Shown here: positions 17,545 through 26,758 of the stretch, piece by piece
Layout: the number at the start of each line of letters is the position of its first letter
How positions within the stretch are numbered: the first letter of the stretch is position 1
Assembly (NCBI RefSeq): GCF_013376005.1
Contig: NZ_JABMJK010000013.1
Location: 1 to 64,000 of the forward strand
Length of the DNA: 64,000 bases
Direction: 5' to 3'
Source of the DNA: Duganella sp. SG902
Lineage (GTDB): Bacteria > Pseudomonadota > Gammaproteobacteria > Burkholderiales > Burkholderiaceae_D
Made by a program: the position numbers and the translations under genes
The notes under the pieces: model-generated
Told to the model about the DNA's origin: nothing
Databases searched by the model: none
What the model saw: only the letters and a program-made list of their open reading frames with translations

Positions 17545-20500
17545 ATGTTCTTATCGGATTTTAGTATCAAGCGGCCCATCGCCACGATCGTGCTGATCGT
17601 CGCGATGATGTGCCTCGGCCTGATGGCGCTGACCAAGCTGCGCGTCAACCAGAACCCGGACGTGGAAGTCCCGTTCATCGTGGTCAACATCCCGTATCCG
17701 GGCGCCTCGCCCGAGACGGTGGAGCGCGAGATCGTCAACCGCCTGGAGAAATCGCTGAACTCGATCACCGGCGTGACCGAGTTGAACAGCACCGCCTCGG
17801 AGGGCTACGCCAGCATCTTCATCAAGTTCACCTTCAGCAAGAACCTGATCGAGGCCTCGGACGAGATCCGCAACGCCATCGCGGCGGTGCGCTACAAGCT
17901 GCCGATCGAGATGCGCGAGCCCATCCTGCAGCGCATCGACCCGTCGGCGCAGCCGGTGATGCAGATGGCGCTGTCGTCGAGCTCGCAAAGCCACGCGGAG
18001 ATTTCGCGCCTGGCCGAGGACAAGCTGGCCGACCGCTTCCGCAGCATCGACGGCGTGGCTTCGGTCAACATCGACGGCTCGCTCAAGCGCGAGCTGAGCG
18101 TGCTGCTGAAGGCCGAGAAGCTGCGCGAGTACAACGTCTCGGTGGGCGACGTGGTCAACGCGCTGCGCAACCAGAACACCAACGCGCCGGTCGGCAAGGT
18201 GCGCGGCGAGCTCGACGAGAAGAGCATCCGCCTGGTCGGCCGCATCGAGCGGCCGGAGGAGTTCCAGCAGGTGGTGGTCAAGCGCAACGGCAACGAGCTG
18301 GTGCGCCTGGCGCAGGTGGCCACCATCGCCGACGGCTTCGCCGAGACCAACAGCCTGAGCGTGCGCTCCGGCAAGCCCAACGTCGGCATCTCCGTGACCC
18401 GCTCGCGCGACGCCTCGACCGTGACGGTGGCCCGCAAGATCAAGGCCATGGCCGAGGAAATGCAGAAGGAGATGCAGCCCGGCACCAAGCTGGAGATCAC
18501 CCAGGATGACGGCGAGAACGCCGAGAGCAGCCTGGACAACGTGATCCACGCGCTGGTGTTCGGCGCCGGCCTGACCATCTTCGTGGTGTACGCCTTCCTC
18601 AATTCGTGGCGCTCGACCCTGATCACCGCGCTGTCGCTGCCGACCTCGGTGCTGGCGGCCTTCATCGGCGTCTGGCTGTGCGGCTTCACGCTGAACTTCA
18701 TGACCCTGCTGGGCCTGTCGCTGGCGATCGGCGTGCTGATCGACGACGCCATCGTGGTGCGCGAGAACATCGTGCGCCACATGCAGCTGGGCGCCGACCG
18801 CCGCACCGCCGCGCTGAAGGGCACGGCCGAGATCGGCATGGCGGTGGCCGCCACCACCTTCTCCATCATGGCGGTGTTCATCCCGGTGGCCTTCATGCAG
18901 GGCATCACCGGCGAATGGTTCCGCCCGTTCGCCCTGACGGTGACCTGCTCGGTGGCGGTGTCGCTGCTGATCTCGTTCACGCTGGACCCGATGCTGTCGG
19001 CCTTCTGGGGCGACCCGCCGGGCCACCACGACGCGCCGCGCAAGGGCATCGAGAAGTATTTCGCCAAGTTCAACCACTGGTTCGACCACCAGGCCGACCG
19101 CTACGGCAACGTCATCGAATGGGCGCTGCACCACCGCCGCTCGATGGGCGTGATCGCGGTGGCGACCTTCGTCGGCGCGCTGTTCCTGCAGGCGCAGTAC
19201 GGCGGCGCCAGCTTCGTGCCGGCCTCGGACTGGGGCACCATCGCGATCGACGTGCGGACCCCGTCGTCGAGCTCGCTGGAATACTCGCGCCTGAAGCTTG
19301 AAAAGGCGGCCGTGATCGCCCGCTCGATCAAGGAAACCAAGGAAACCAACAGCTACGTCAACCTGAGCGGCGGCCGCATCTACGTCGACATCGGCAAGAA
19401 GACCGAGCGCAAGCGCGGCGCCGTCGAGATCGCCAAGGAGTTGCGCGAGAAGCTGGCCGGCCTGGTGGGCGCCGAGTACACCGTGCTGGACGACCTGAGC
19501 AACGGCGCCCGCAAGCCGGTGCAGATAGAATTCACCGGCACCGATTCGCGCAAGCTGATGGAGATCACCAACGCCTTCATGGACCGCCTGCGCAAGGTGC
19601 CGGGCGCGGTCGACGTCGGCCTGTCGGAGATGGATCCGAAGGACGAGCTGCAGATCGAGCTCAATCGCGGCCTGGCCAACTCCATGGGCATCGCCGCCGG
19701 CGACGCCGCCCAGGCGCTGCGCGTGGCCTTCGCCGGCATCGAGGTGGGCGACTGGGTCGACCCGACCGGCGAGTCGCGCGACGTGGCCGTGCGCCTGGCG
19801 CCGGAGGACCGCACCAGCGCCGAGAACATCGAGCGCCTGCCGATCGCGGTGTCGGGCACCAACCAGATGGTGCCGCTGGACCAGATCGCCACCGTGACCA
19901 TGGGCAAGGGCCCGTCCACCATCAAGCACAAGGATGGCAAGCGGGTGATCTCGGTCAGCGCCAACGTCGAGGGCCGCTCGCCGGGCGAGGTGACCACCGA
20001 CGCCATGAAGCTGGTCAAGGACATCGACTTCCCGCCGGGCTACGGCCTGGCGCTGGGCGGCGCCGGCAAGGACATGCAGGAGGTGTTCGGCGCCATGATC
20101 ATCGCGCTGGTGGCCGGCATCGGCCTGATGTATTTGATCCTGGTGATGCAGTTCGGCTCCTTCACGGCGCCGGTGGCGGTGATGCTGTCGCTGCCGCTGT
20201 CGCTGATCGGCGTGGTGCTGGGCCTGCTGGCCACCAACAGCACCATCAACCTGATGAGCCTGATCGGCGTGATCATGCTGATGGGCCTGGTCGCGAAGAA
20301 CGCCATCCTGCTGCTGGACGCGGCGCGCAAGCGCGAGGAGGAGGGCTTCGGCCGCGAGGACGCGCTGATGTACGCCGGCCGCATGCGTCTGCGGCCGATC
20401 CTGATGACCACCTTCGCGCTGATCGCCGGCATGCTGCCGGTGGCCATCGGCCTGGGCGAGGGCGGCGAGTTCTACCGTCCGATGGCGATCGCCATCATCG

Positions 20501-20775
20501 GCGGCACCATCACCTCGACCCTGCTGACGCTGCTGATGGTGCCGACCTTCTACGACAGCATCGAGATCAAGAAGGACAGCGCGATCGCCAAGATGCACCG
20601 CCGCGCCGAACGCTTCGGCATGGTGGCGGCGGTGGCGTCGATCGTGGTCGAGACGCTGCTGTTCGTGCTGCTCATCCGTTTCGTCTACCGCATGGTGATG
20701 CTGGCGGCGCGCAAGCTGTTTGGCGGCCGCAAGGCCCCGCCCGCCGCGCCGGAGGAAGAGCGTAAGATTGCTTAG
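17545..20775 (+). CDS. RND-family efflux pump inner-membrane permease
   Basis: 1076 residues, slightly longer than AcrB because of a charged C-terminal tail (KAPPAAPEEERKIA). The start FLSDFSIKRPIATIVL is characteristic of the family. Twelve membrane helices with two large periplasmic loops can be traced. The helix-4 motif LSLAIGVLIDDAIVVREN carries the two aspartates of proton translocation. PGASPETVEREIV and GPSTIKHKDGKR are loop features common to the MexF/MdtB-like branches. It should export hydrophobic or amphipathic compounds; the substrate cannot be read from the sequence. It forms a two-gene operon with the adaptor and ends before a strong hairpin terminator. Confidence 0.93.
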   Translation: MFLSDFSIKRPIATIVLIVAMMCLGLMALTKLRVNQNPDVEVPFIVVNIPYPGASPETVEREIVNRLEKSLNSITGVTELNSTASEGYASIFIKFTFSKNLIEASDEIRNAIAAVRYKLPIEMREPILQRIDPSAQPVMQMALSSSSQSHAEISRLAEDKLADRFRSIDGVASVNIDGSLKRELSVLLKAEKLREYNVSVGDVVNALRNQNTNAPVGKVRGELDEKSIRLVGRIERPEEFQQVVVKRNGNELVRLAQVATIADGFAETNSLSVRSGKPNVGISVTRSRDASTVTVARKIKAMAEEMQKEMQPGTKLEITQDDGENAESSLDNVIHALVFGAGLTIFVVYAFLNSWRSTLITALSLPTSVLAAFIGVWLCGFTLNFMTLLGLSLAIGVLIDDAIVVRENIVRHMQLGADRRTAALKGTAEIGMAVAATTFSIMAVFIPVAFMQGITGEWFRPFALTVTCSVAVSLLISFTLDPMLSAFWGDPPGHHDAPRKGIEKYFAKFNHWFDHQADRYGNVIEWALHHRRSMGVIAVATFVGALFLQAQYGGASFVPASDWGTIAIDVRTPSSSSLEYSRLKLEKAAVIARSIKETKETNSYVNLSGGRIYVDIGKKTERKRGAVEIAKELREKLAGLVGAEYTVLDDLSNGARKPVQIEFTGTDSRKLMEITNAFMDRLRKVPGAVDVGLSEMDPKDELQIELNRGLANSMGIAAGDAAQALRVAFAGIEVGDWVDPTGESRDVAVRLAPEDRTSAENIERLPIAVSGTNQMVPLDQIATVTMGKGPSTIKHKDGKRVISVSANVEGRSPGEVTTDAMKLVKDIDFPPGYGLALGGAGKDMQEVFGAMIIALVAGIGLMYLILVMQFGSFTAPVAVMLSLPLSLIGVVLGLLATNSTINLMSLIGVIMLMGLVAKNAILLLDAARKREEEGFGREDALMYAGRMRLRPILMTTFALIAGMLPVAIGLGEGGEFYRPMAIAIIGGTITSTLLTLLMVPTFYDSIEIKKDSAIAKMHRRAERFGMVAAVASIVVETLLFVLLIRFVYRMVMLAARKLFGGRKAPPAAPEEERKIA

Positions 20776-20798
20776 AAGTATTGTTGATTAAGCATCGG

Positions 20799-20825
20799 AA
20801 AGGGCCTTCGGGCCCTTTTTTTATT
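20799..20825 (+). terminator. Rho-independent terminator after the second RND pump
   Basis: Stem aaagggcc (20799-20806), tetraloop ttcg, stem ggcccttt (20811-20818) and a T run. The same hairpin, base for base, occurs again at 22381, so the FadL-type gene is bracketed by two identical terminators. Confidence 0.9.
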
Positions 20826-20937
20826 AATGAAATGCAGAGCGAATGCTCGGTTTGGCTTTTTTTGGTGTATGCTGCTGGCCTTCCAGTACCAATTTTTGGC
20901 TACCGGACCCTATAACATCTGATAAAGCGAGACCTCC

Positions 20938-22359
20938 ATGCAGCGCAAATACCTCTCCCTGCTCATCGCCGCCGCCCTGGGCGCGGCCTCCGTCGGCGCG
21001 CACGCCTCGGGTTACCGTTTCGGCTCGCAGAGCGTGGCCGGCCAGGGCACGGCCGACGCCAACGGCGCCGAAGCCAACGACGCCTCGACCATCTTCTACA
21101 ACCCGGCCGGCATGTCGCGCCTGGACGGCACGCAGATCAGCGCCGGCGCCACCGTGGTGGTGCCGCACTCGACCTACAACGACACCGGCTCGACCCACTT
21201 CACCGGCGCCCCGACCGGCGGCACCGCCGCCAAGGATTACGCGCCCGACGCGGTGACCGCGCCGTCGCTGTACGTCAGCAAGAAGCTGGACGACAAGTGG
21301 GCCGTGGGCCTGGGCCTGTTCGTGCCCTACGGCGCCAAGCTGGACTACGGCAACACCTGGAACGGCCGCTACGCGCTGTCCAACATCAAGCTGGAAGCCA
21401 TCACCCTGAACCCGTCGGTATCGTGGAAGCTGAACGAGCACCACGCCTTCGGCTTCGGCATCAACGCCGAATTCATGAAGGCCGAGCTGGGCCAGGCGGT
21501 GGACGTGCCGGGCTCGATCGCCGCGCTGTCGAGCGGCGCCGGCGCGGCGCAGGGCGCGCTGCTGATCAAGCAGATCACCGCGCTGGGCGGCAATCCCGCG
21601 CTGCTGCGCTCGGTCAAGGACGGGCACGGCTCGAACGACGGCAAGGACTGGGGCTGGGGCTTCAACCTGGGCTACCTGTTCACGCTGGACGAGAACACCC
21701 GCTTCGGCCTGGCCTACCGCTCGTCGGTGTCGCACCAGCTGCGCGGCAGCACCGTGTGGGACTTCTCCCAGGTGACCACCGACCCGATCGTCAACAAGGT
21801 GCTGGAAGCGGCCTCGCACAAGGTCAACTCGGCGGCGCTGGTGACCCTGCGCACGCCGGAGACGCTGTCGGCCAACGTGTTCCACCAGTTCGATTCGAAG
21901 TGGGCCGGCATGGCCGACGTGACCTTCACCCGCAACAACCGCATGGGCAACCTGAACATCCAGTTCCCGGGCACCGGCGAGGGTGACGAGGTGATCCGCC
22001 AGCAGTGGAAGAACACCGTGCGCGTTTCGCTGGGCGGCAACTACGCCTACAACGACAACCTGACCCTGCGCGCCGGCGTGGCGTATGACGAGTCGCCGGT
22101 CAAGAGCGCGGAGCTGACCCACCCGGCGTTGCCTGACAGCGACCGCATGCAGTATTCCTTCGGCGCCAACTGGAAGCTGAGCCCGCGTTCGTCGATCGAT
22201 CTGGCCTACAGCTACCTGGACTTCAAGGATGCCAAGATCAACTACACCAACCAGTGCAATCCGCTGGCGACCGGCTGCACCGGCAACGGCGAAACCACCC
22301 GCGGCCTGTTCCAGACCCACCTGTCGCTGGTCGGCATCTCGTACAACTACAAGTTCTAA
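20938..22359 (+). CDS. FadL/OmpP1-family outer-membrane transporter
   Basis: 473 residues with signal peptide (MQRKYLSLLIAAALGAASVGAHA). Just after cleavage comes the family hatch region: SGYRFGSQSVAGQGTADA, then DASTIFYNPAGMSRLDG, where NPA is the FadL-family hallmark. The rest alternates as about fourteen strands and ends in SYNYKF, an aromatic end for outer-membrane insertion. The family takes up hydrophobic molecules such as long-chain fatty acids or aromatic hydrocarbons. Which one is not visible, and no fatty-acid or degradation genes are next to it. It appears to be a single transcription unit between two identical terminators. Confidence 0.9.
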   Translation: MQRKYLSLLIAAALGAASVGAHASGYRFGSQSVAGQGTADANGAEANDASTIFYNPAGMSRLDGTQISAGATVVVPHSTYNDTGSTHFTGAPTGGTAAKDYAPDAVTAPSLYVSKKLDDKWAVGLGLFVPYGAKLDYGNTWNGRYALSNIKLEAITLNPSVSWKLNEHHAFGFGINAEFMKAELGQAVDVPGSIAALSSGAGAAQGALLIKQITALGGNPALLRSVKDGHGSNDGKDWGWGFNLGYLFTLDENTRFGLAYRSSVSHQLRGSTVWDFSQVTTDPIVNKVLEAASHKVNSAALVTLRTPETLSANVFHQFDSKWAGMADVTFTRNNRMGNLNIQFPGTGEGDEVIRQQWKNTVRVSLGGNYAYNDNLTLRAGVAYDESPVKSAELTHPALPDSDRMQYSFGANWKLSPRSSIDLAYSYLDFKDAKINYTNQCNPLATGCTGNGETTRGLFQTHLSLVGISYNYKF

Positions 22360-22380
22360 GTTCGGAACCGCGTAGCAAGC

Positions 22381-22405
22381 AAAGGGCCTTCGGGCCCTTT
22401 TTTTT
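22381..22405. terminator. Rho-independent terminator shared by convergent genes
   Basis: Hairpin aaagggcc-ttcg-ggcccttt (22381-22400) plus T run to 22405, identical to the one at 20799. It ends two bases before the stop codon of the convergent lipoprotein gene. Confidence 0.9.
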
Positions 22406-22406
22406 G

Positions 22407-22724
22407 TTACTGCTGCTTGGCCGGCGGCGGGCTGGTTTGCTGTTGCTGCTGGTTGGGTGGCGTGGTGCCAGTGTTGTTGCCGGCCGCGCCGGTGCCGCTG
22501 GCGTCGGCGCCGCCGGTGCCAGTCGCGCCACCAGTAGCGCCCGTGCCGCCAGTGGCGCCGGTGCCGCCGCTCGGGGTGGTGGCCGGGGTGGTGGTGCTGT
22601 CGGGCGTGGCTGTGGCGGGGGATGGCGGCTGGTCAGCCGGGCGTTTGTTGCAGGCGCCGAGCAGCGACGCCGTCAGCGCCGCGCCCAGCAGGATTTTCAT
22701 CGCATGAGGCAGGATAGTCATCAT
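22407..22724 (-). CDS. Small low-complexity lipoprotein
   Basis: 105 residues. A signal ending in the lipobox LGAC (cysteine 25) is followed by about 80 residues that are almost entirely Pro, Thr, Gly, Ala and Gln, including tandem GATGGT units and a QQQQQ run. No folded domain is visible; it could be a spacer-like surface or periplasmic lipoprotein. GAAAGGAA precedes two adjacent ATG codons, which supports translation from 22724 or 22721. It faces the FadL-type gene across a shared terminator. Confidence 0.6.
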   Translation of the reverse strand: MMTILPHAMKILLGAALTASLLGACNKRPADQPPSPATATPDSTTTPATTPSGGTGATGGTGATGGATGTGGADASGTGAAGNNTGTTPPNQQQQQTSPPPAKQQ

Positions 22725-22788
22725 TTTTCCTTTCGGTTAAGGGAAATGATTAGACCGCGCCGGCGTGCCGGCGGTTCCCGCGCGCGCG

Positions 22789-24189
22789 TCAGGCGGCCTT
22801 GCGGTCGCTGTCGATCGGTGCCTCGGCGTCGCTGTTGAAGACCGCCTGGTCGGTTTCTCCCAGCACGCGGCTGGCGACCGCGCCCGCCGTCACCGAACCG
22901 CTGACGTTGAGCGCGGTGCGGCCCATGTCGATCAGCGGCTCGATCGAGATCAGCAGGCCGGCCAGCGCCACCGGCAGGTTCATCGACGACAGCACGATCA
23001 GCGCGGCGAAGGTGGCGCCGCCGCCGACGCCGGCCACGCCCACCGAGCCGATGGTGATGATGGCCAGCAGCGGCGCGATGAAGCCGAGCGTGAACGGATC
23101 GACGCCGACGGTCGGCGCGATCATCACCGCCAGCATGGCCGGGTAAATGCCGGCGCAGCCGTTCTGGCCGATGGTGGCGCCAAACGAGGCGGCGAAGTTG
23201 GCGATGCCTTCCGAGGTGCCGAGGCGCGTGGTTTGCGTCTGCACGCTCATCGGGATCGCGCCCGCGCTGCTGCGCGAGGTGAAGGCGAAGGTCAGCAGCG
23301 GCAGGATCTTCTTGGTCCAGCGCAGCGGATTCAGGCCCAGCCCGGAGACGATCAGCAGGTGCACCCCGAACATCAGCAGCAGCGCGCTGTACGAGGCCAG
23401 CACGAAGTCGACCAGGCGCAGGATGTCGGTGTAGCTGGAGGTCGACACCACCTGCGCCATCAGCGCGAACACGCCGTAGGGCGTCAGGCGCAGCACCAGC
23501 GTCACGATGCGCATCACGATGGCGTGCGCCACCTGGATGAAGCGCTCGAACGCGGCAAAGATGTCCGGCTTCTTGTCATGGATGCCGGTGGCGGCGATGC
23601 CGATGAACACCGAGAAAATCACCACCGCGATGGTGGAGGTCTTGCGGCCGCCCGTCATGTCGAGGAAGGGATTGGCCGGGATGAAGCTCAGCAGCATGCT
23701 CGGCAGCGAAATCGCCTGCGCCGCCTCCACCTTGCCTTGCAAATAGACGCCGCGCGCGATGTCGGCCGCCGAGGCGGTCAGGCCGACCGCGCTCAGGCTG
23801 AAGGCCTTGGCCATCAGGATGCCGATGCTGGCCGCGATCAGCGTGGTGGCCATCAGCGTGCCGATGGTGAGCGCGCTGATCTTGCCGAGCGAGTTGATGC
23901 CCTTCAGTTTCAGGATGGCCGAAATGATGGACACCATAATCAGCGGCATCACAATCATTTGCAGCAGCTTGACGTAGCCGGTGCCGACGATGTCGAGGTA
24001 GTCGCCGGTGGTCTTGACGTCGGCCGCGCCGGCGCCGTAGATCGCCTGCAGCGCCGCGCCCAGCACCACGCCGAGCCCCATGCCGGTGAATACGCGCACC
24101 GAAAACGACGCATGCTTGCGCTGTTGCGCGTACAGCAGGCCCAGCAAGGCCAGCGCCGCCACCAGGTTGAGGATTACGTTGATCGTCAT
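22789..24189 (-). CDS. tcyP: L-cystine:cation symporter, TcyP/YdjN-like (DAACS family)
   Basis: 466 residues, a full-length dicarboxylate/amino acid:cation symporter. Eight membrane helices and two re-entrant hairpins can be traced. Family motifs: LLQMIVMPLIMVSIISAI, the serine-rich hairpin FTSRSSAGAIPMSVQ, and GQNGCAGIYPAM in the second half. The insert after residue 40 (KTTGDYLDIVGTGYVKLL) and the overall pattern favour the TcyP branch over glutamate or C4-dicarboxylate carriers. It would import L-cystine across the inner membrane. I see no CysB-type site I could defend. The gene is single, with a 200-bp divergent gap to the chemotaxis receptor. Confidence 0.82.
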   Translation of the reverse strand: MTINVILNLVAALALLGLLYAQQRKHASFSVRVFTGMGLGVVLGAALQAIYGAGAADVKTTGDYLDIVGTGYVKLLQMIVMPLIMVSIISAILKLKGINSLGKISALTIGTLMATTLIAASIGILMAKAFSLSAVGLTASAADIARGVYLQGKVEAAQAISLPSMLLSFIPANPFLDMTGGRKTSTIAVVIFSVFIGIAATGIHDKKPDIFAAFERFIQVAHAIVMRIVTLVLRLTPYGVFALMAQVVSTSSYTDILRLVDFVLASYSALLLMFGVHLLIVSGLGLNPLRWTKKILPLLTFAFTSRSSAGAIPMSVQTQTTRLGTSEGIANFAASFGATIGQNGCAGIYPAMLAVMIAPTVGVDPFTLGFIAPLLAIITIGSVGVAGVGGGATFAALIVLSSMNLPVALAGLLISIEPLIDMGRTALNVSGSVTAGAVASRVLGETDQAVFNSDAEAPIDSDRKAA

Positions 24190-24389
24190 TGCTTATCCTT
24201 TACTACTTATTTGTAACCGATCGTGCATTTTATAGGTTCCCATCGCGCGCCCAGCGAATATTTGGCTATATGCCTATACAGAATTCACATATGCAAGTGT
24301 TGTAAGTTGTTTTGGGCCCGATATTTATAAGGTTACCCTTTGGTGGTTGCGAGCTACAATTTCCTGCATTCCACTTGCAAGGAGCATGT

Positions 24390-26069
24390 ATGGCCACGAT
24401 GAAGGTAGGCACCCGGTTGAGCCTGGGTTTCGGACTCGTGTTGGTGCTGTTGCTGCTGGTGGCCATGCTCGGCGTGTTTAACATGAGCACGATCCATGCC
24501 AAGCTGGACCGTATCGTCAACGAGAATGCCGTCAAGACGCAGCTGGTCAACGATATGTCGGAGTCGGTGCACATCGTGGCGCGCGTGACGCGCAGCGTGG
24601 TGCTGCTCACCGACCATGACGCCATCCGCCGCGAGATGGAAAAAGTCGCCAAGGCGCGCGAAATCTACAACAAGGCGGTGGAGACGCTGGCGCAAATGCC
24701 GGCCACGCCCAAGGGCGTGGAAATCCGCGACCGCATCGCCGCCCAGGCCAGGCTCACGCGCCCGCTGAACGACAAGGTGTTCGAACTGGCGCTGGCCGAC
24801 AACGATGCCGAGGCAACCAAGGTGCTGATGCAGCAGGCCGGCCCCAACACGCAGGCCTGGCAGGACGCCATGGACGAGTATGCGGCGCTGCAAAAGGAAG
24901 CCAACCAGCGCGACGCCGCCGAGGCGACCGCCGCCTACGAGCGCGCCCGCGCCCTGATGCTGGTGTTGAGCGGCGTGGCGATCGCGGTCGGCGCGATCGC
25001 GGCGGTGCACATCGCGCGCGGCCTGTTGCGCCAGCTTGGCGGCGAGCCCGATTACGCGGCGGCCATCGCCAGCCGCATCGCCGCCGGCGACCTGACGGTG
25101 GTGGTCGACACGCGCGGCGACGACGAGCAAAGCATGCTGCACGCCATGAAGATGATGCGCGACGCGCTGGCCCGCATCGTGGCCGAGGTGCGCACCGGGA
25201 CCGAAACCATCGCCTCGGCCTCGACCCAGATCGCCAGCGGCAACCAGGATTTGTCCGCGCGCACCGAGCAGCAGGCCAGCTCGCTGGAGGAGACCGCGTC
25301 GTCGATGGAGGAGCTGACCAGCGCGGTGCGCGCCAACAACGACAACGCGCGCCAGGCCAACCAGCTGGCGCGCTCGGCCTCCGAGGTGGCGCAGCAGGGC
25401 GGGGCGGTGGTGTCGCAGGTGGTCGACACCATGGGCGCGATCAATGAGTCGTCGCGCAAGATCGTCGACATTATTTCGGTGATCGACGGCATCGCCTTCC
25501 AGACCAACATCCTGGCGCTGAACGCCGCCGTGGAGGCGGCGCGCGCGGGCGAGCAGGGCCGCGGCTTCGCGGTGGTGGCGTCGGAAGTGCGCACGCTGGC
25601 GCAGCGCTCGGCCTCGGCCGCCAAGGAGATCAAGGAGCTGATCGGCACCTCGGTGGAGAAGGTGGAGATCGGCAGCAAGCTGGTCGAGCAGGCCGGCCAC
25701 ACCATGGACGAGGTGGTGGCCAGCGTGCAGCGCGTGACCGACATCATGGTCGAGATATCCACGGCCGGCGACGAGCAAAGCGCCGGCATCGAGCAGATCA
25801 ACCAGGCCGTCAGCGAGATGGACACGGTGACGCAGCAGAACGCGGCGCTGGTGGAGGAGGCCGCCGCCGCGGCCGAGGCCATGCAGAATCAGGCGGCCAA
25901 TCTGGAGCGCGTGGTCAGCGTGTTCCGCGTGGACGGCATGCCGGCGGGCGTGGCCCCGGCCGCGTCCATCGCCAGGCCGGTGGCGCGGCGTCCGGCGGCG
26001 CTGAAGCCGTCCACGCCGCGGCTGGCCGGCGCCGCGTCCGGCGGCAAGGACGACTGGGAGGAATTCTGA
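24390..26069 (+). CDS. Methyl-accepting chemotaxis protein with CheR-binding tail
   Basis: 559 residues. Parts in order: membrane helix 1 (about 12-32), a four-helix-bundle sensor domain in the periplasm (to about 190), membrane helix 2 (about 192-212), HAMP (GGEPDYAAAIASRIAAGDL) and the MA signalling domain. The conserved hairpin tip is ISVIDGIAFQTNILALNAAVEAARAGEQGRGFAVVASEVR. The C-terminus is DDWEEF, an xWxxF-type pentapeptide that docks the CheR/CheB adaptation enzymes. Ligand unknown. I start at 24390 because AAGGAG lies 6 nt upstream; earlier in-frame codons lack such a site. Single gene, far from any che cluster in this window. Confidence 0.93.
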   Translation: MATMKVGTRLSLGFGLVLVLLLLVAMLGVFNMSTIHAKLDRIVNENAVKTQLVNDMSESVHIVARVTRSVVLLTDHDAIRREMEKVAKAREIYNKAVETLAQMPATPKGVEIRDRIAAQARLTRPLNDKVFELALADNDAEATKVLMQQAGPNTQAWQDAMDEYAALQKEANQRDAAEATAAYERARALMLVLSGVAIAVGAIAAVHIARGLLRQLGGEPDYAAAIASRIAAGDLTVVVDTRGDDEQSMLHAMKMMRDALARIVAEVRTGTETIASASTQIASGNQDLSARTEQQASSLEETASSMEELTSAVRANNDNARQANQLARSASEVAQQGGAVVSQVVDTMGAINESSRKIVDIISVIDGIAFQTNILALNAAVEAARAGEQGRGFAVVASEVRTLAQRSASAAKEIKELIGTSVEKVEIGSKLVEQAGHTMDEVVASVQRVTDIMVEISTAGDEQSAGIEQINQAVSEMDTVTQQNAALVEEAAAAAEAMQNQAANLERVVSVFRVDGMPAGVAPAASIARPVARRPAALKPSTPRLAGAASGGKDDWEEF

Positions 26070-26108
26070 CTATAATCGCGGCAGTGTCTTTTTAATGGAT
26101 GAGTCGCG

Positions 26109-26609
26109 ATGAAAGCTCTGTTTGCCCTGATGTTGGTTTCGACGGCCGCGCTGGCCGATGACGCGGCGCTGCTGAAATGCCGCCAGCTGGAAGATGGCCC
26201 GGTGCGCCTGGCCTGCTACAACGCCATCGTGGTCGCTCCTGGCGCGCCGTTCGCCGCCCCGGCGGTTGCCGCCGCCGCTGGCGCCGCGCGCGCCGCCGCG
26301 CCGGCCTACACCACGGTGGCCGCGCCCACAGAGGCCGAAATGGCGGCCATGTTCGGCCGCGAACCGGAAATTCTGAAATCGGCGCGCCTGAACTCGATCG
26401 AGACCAGCATCAGCGGCCCGTTCGACGGCTGGGTGCGTGGCCAGCGCATCCGCTTGGCCAACGGCCAGGTCTGGAAAGTGGTGGACGATACCGAGGATGT
26501 GGTGGAGCTGAACAATCCGAAAGTGACCGTCAAGCGCGGCCTGCTGGGCGCGATCTTCCTCGACATCGAAGGCGCGCACCGCAATCCCAAGGTCCAGCGC
26601 GTGCAGTAA
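26109..26609 (+). CDS. Small exported protein of unknown function
   Basis: 166 residues with signal peptide (MKALFALMLVSTAALA). The mature start carries LLKCRQLEDGPVRLACYNAI, a paired-cysteine pattern common at the front of short secreted proteins (C-x-x-x-x-D...R-L-x-C-Y). An alanine-rich linker and a compact C-terminal domain follow (GWVRGQRIRLANGQVWKVVDD...). The pattern resembles proteins sometimes annotated as T6SS-associated VasI-like, but no secretion genes are nearby, so I give no function. Confidence 0.7.
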   Translation: MKALFALMLVSTAALADDAALLKCRQLEDGPVRLACYNAIVVAPGAPFAAPAVAAAAGAARAAAPAYTTVAAPTEAEMAAMFGREPEILKSARLNSIETSISGPFDGWVRGQRIRLANGQVWKVVDDTEDVVELNNPKVTVKRGLLGAIFLDIEGAHRNPKVQRVQ

Positions 26610-26630
26610 AGCCCGGCTCGGAGCCTGATG

Positions 26631-26712
26631 CCGTCATTCCCGCGCAGGCGGGAATCCATGCTGAACTTATGACCACGCGTCCTATGGATTCCCGCCTGCG
26701 CGGGAATGACGG
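26631..26712. repeat. REP/BIME-like palindromic element
   Basis: Two perfect 29-nt inverted arms (26631-26659 and 26684-26712) flank a 24-nt centre. Each arm is itself a stem, attcccgc-gcag-gcgggaat. The flank to 26750 repeats at 76-132. It lies between the small exported protein gene and the 3' end of the histidine kinase gene, where it can act as a two-way terminator. Confidence 0.85.
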
Positions 26713-26758
26713 TTCATCAGTTTGTGGTCGAAAAAGGCTTCACTTAGCGGCATTGGGC

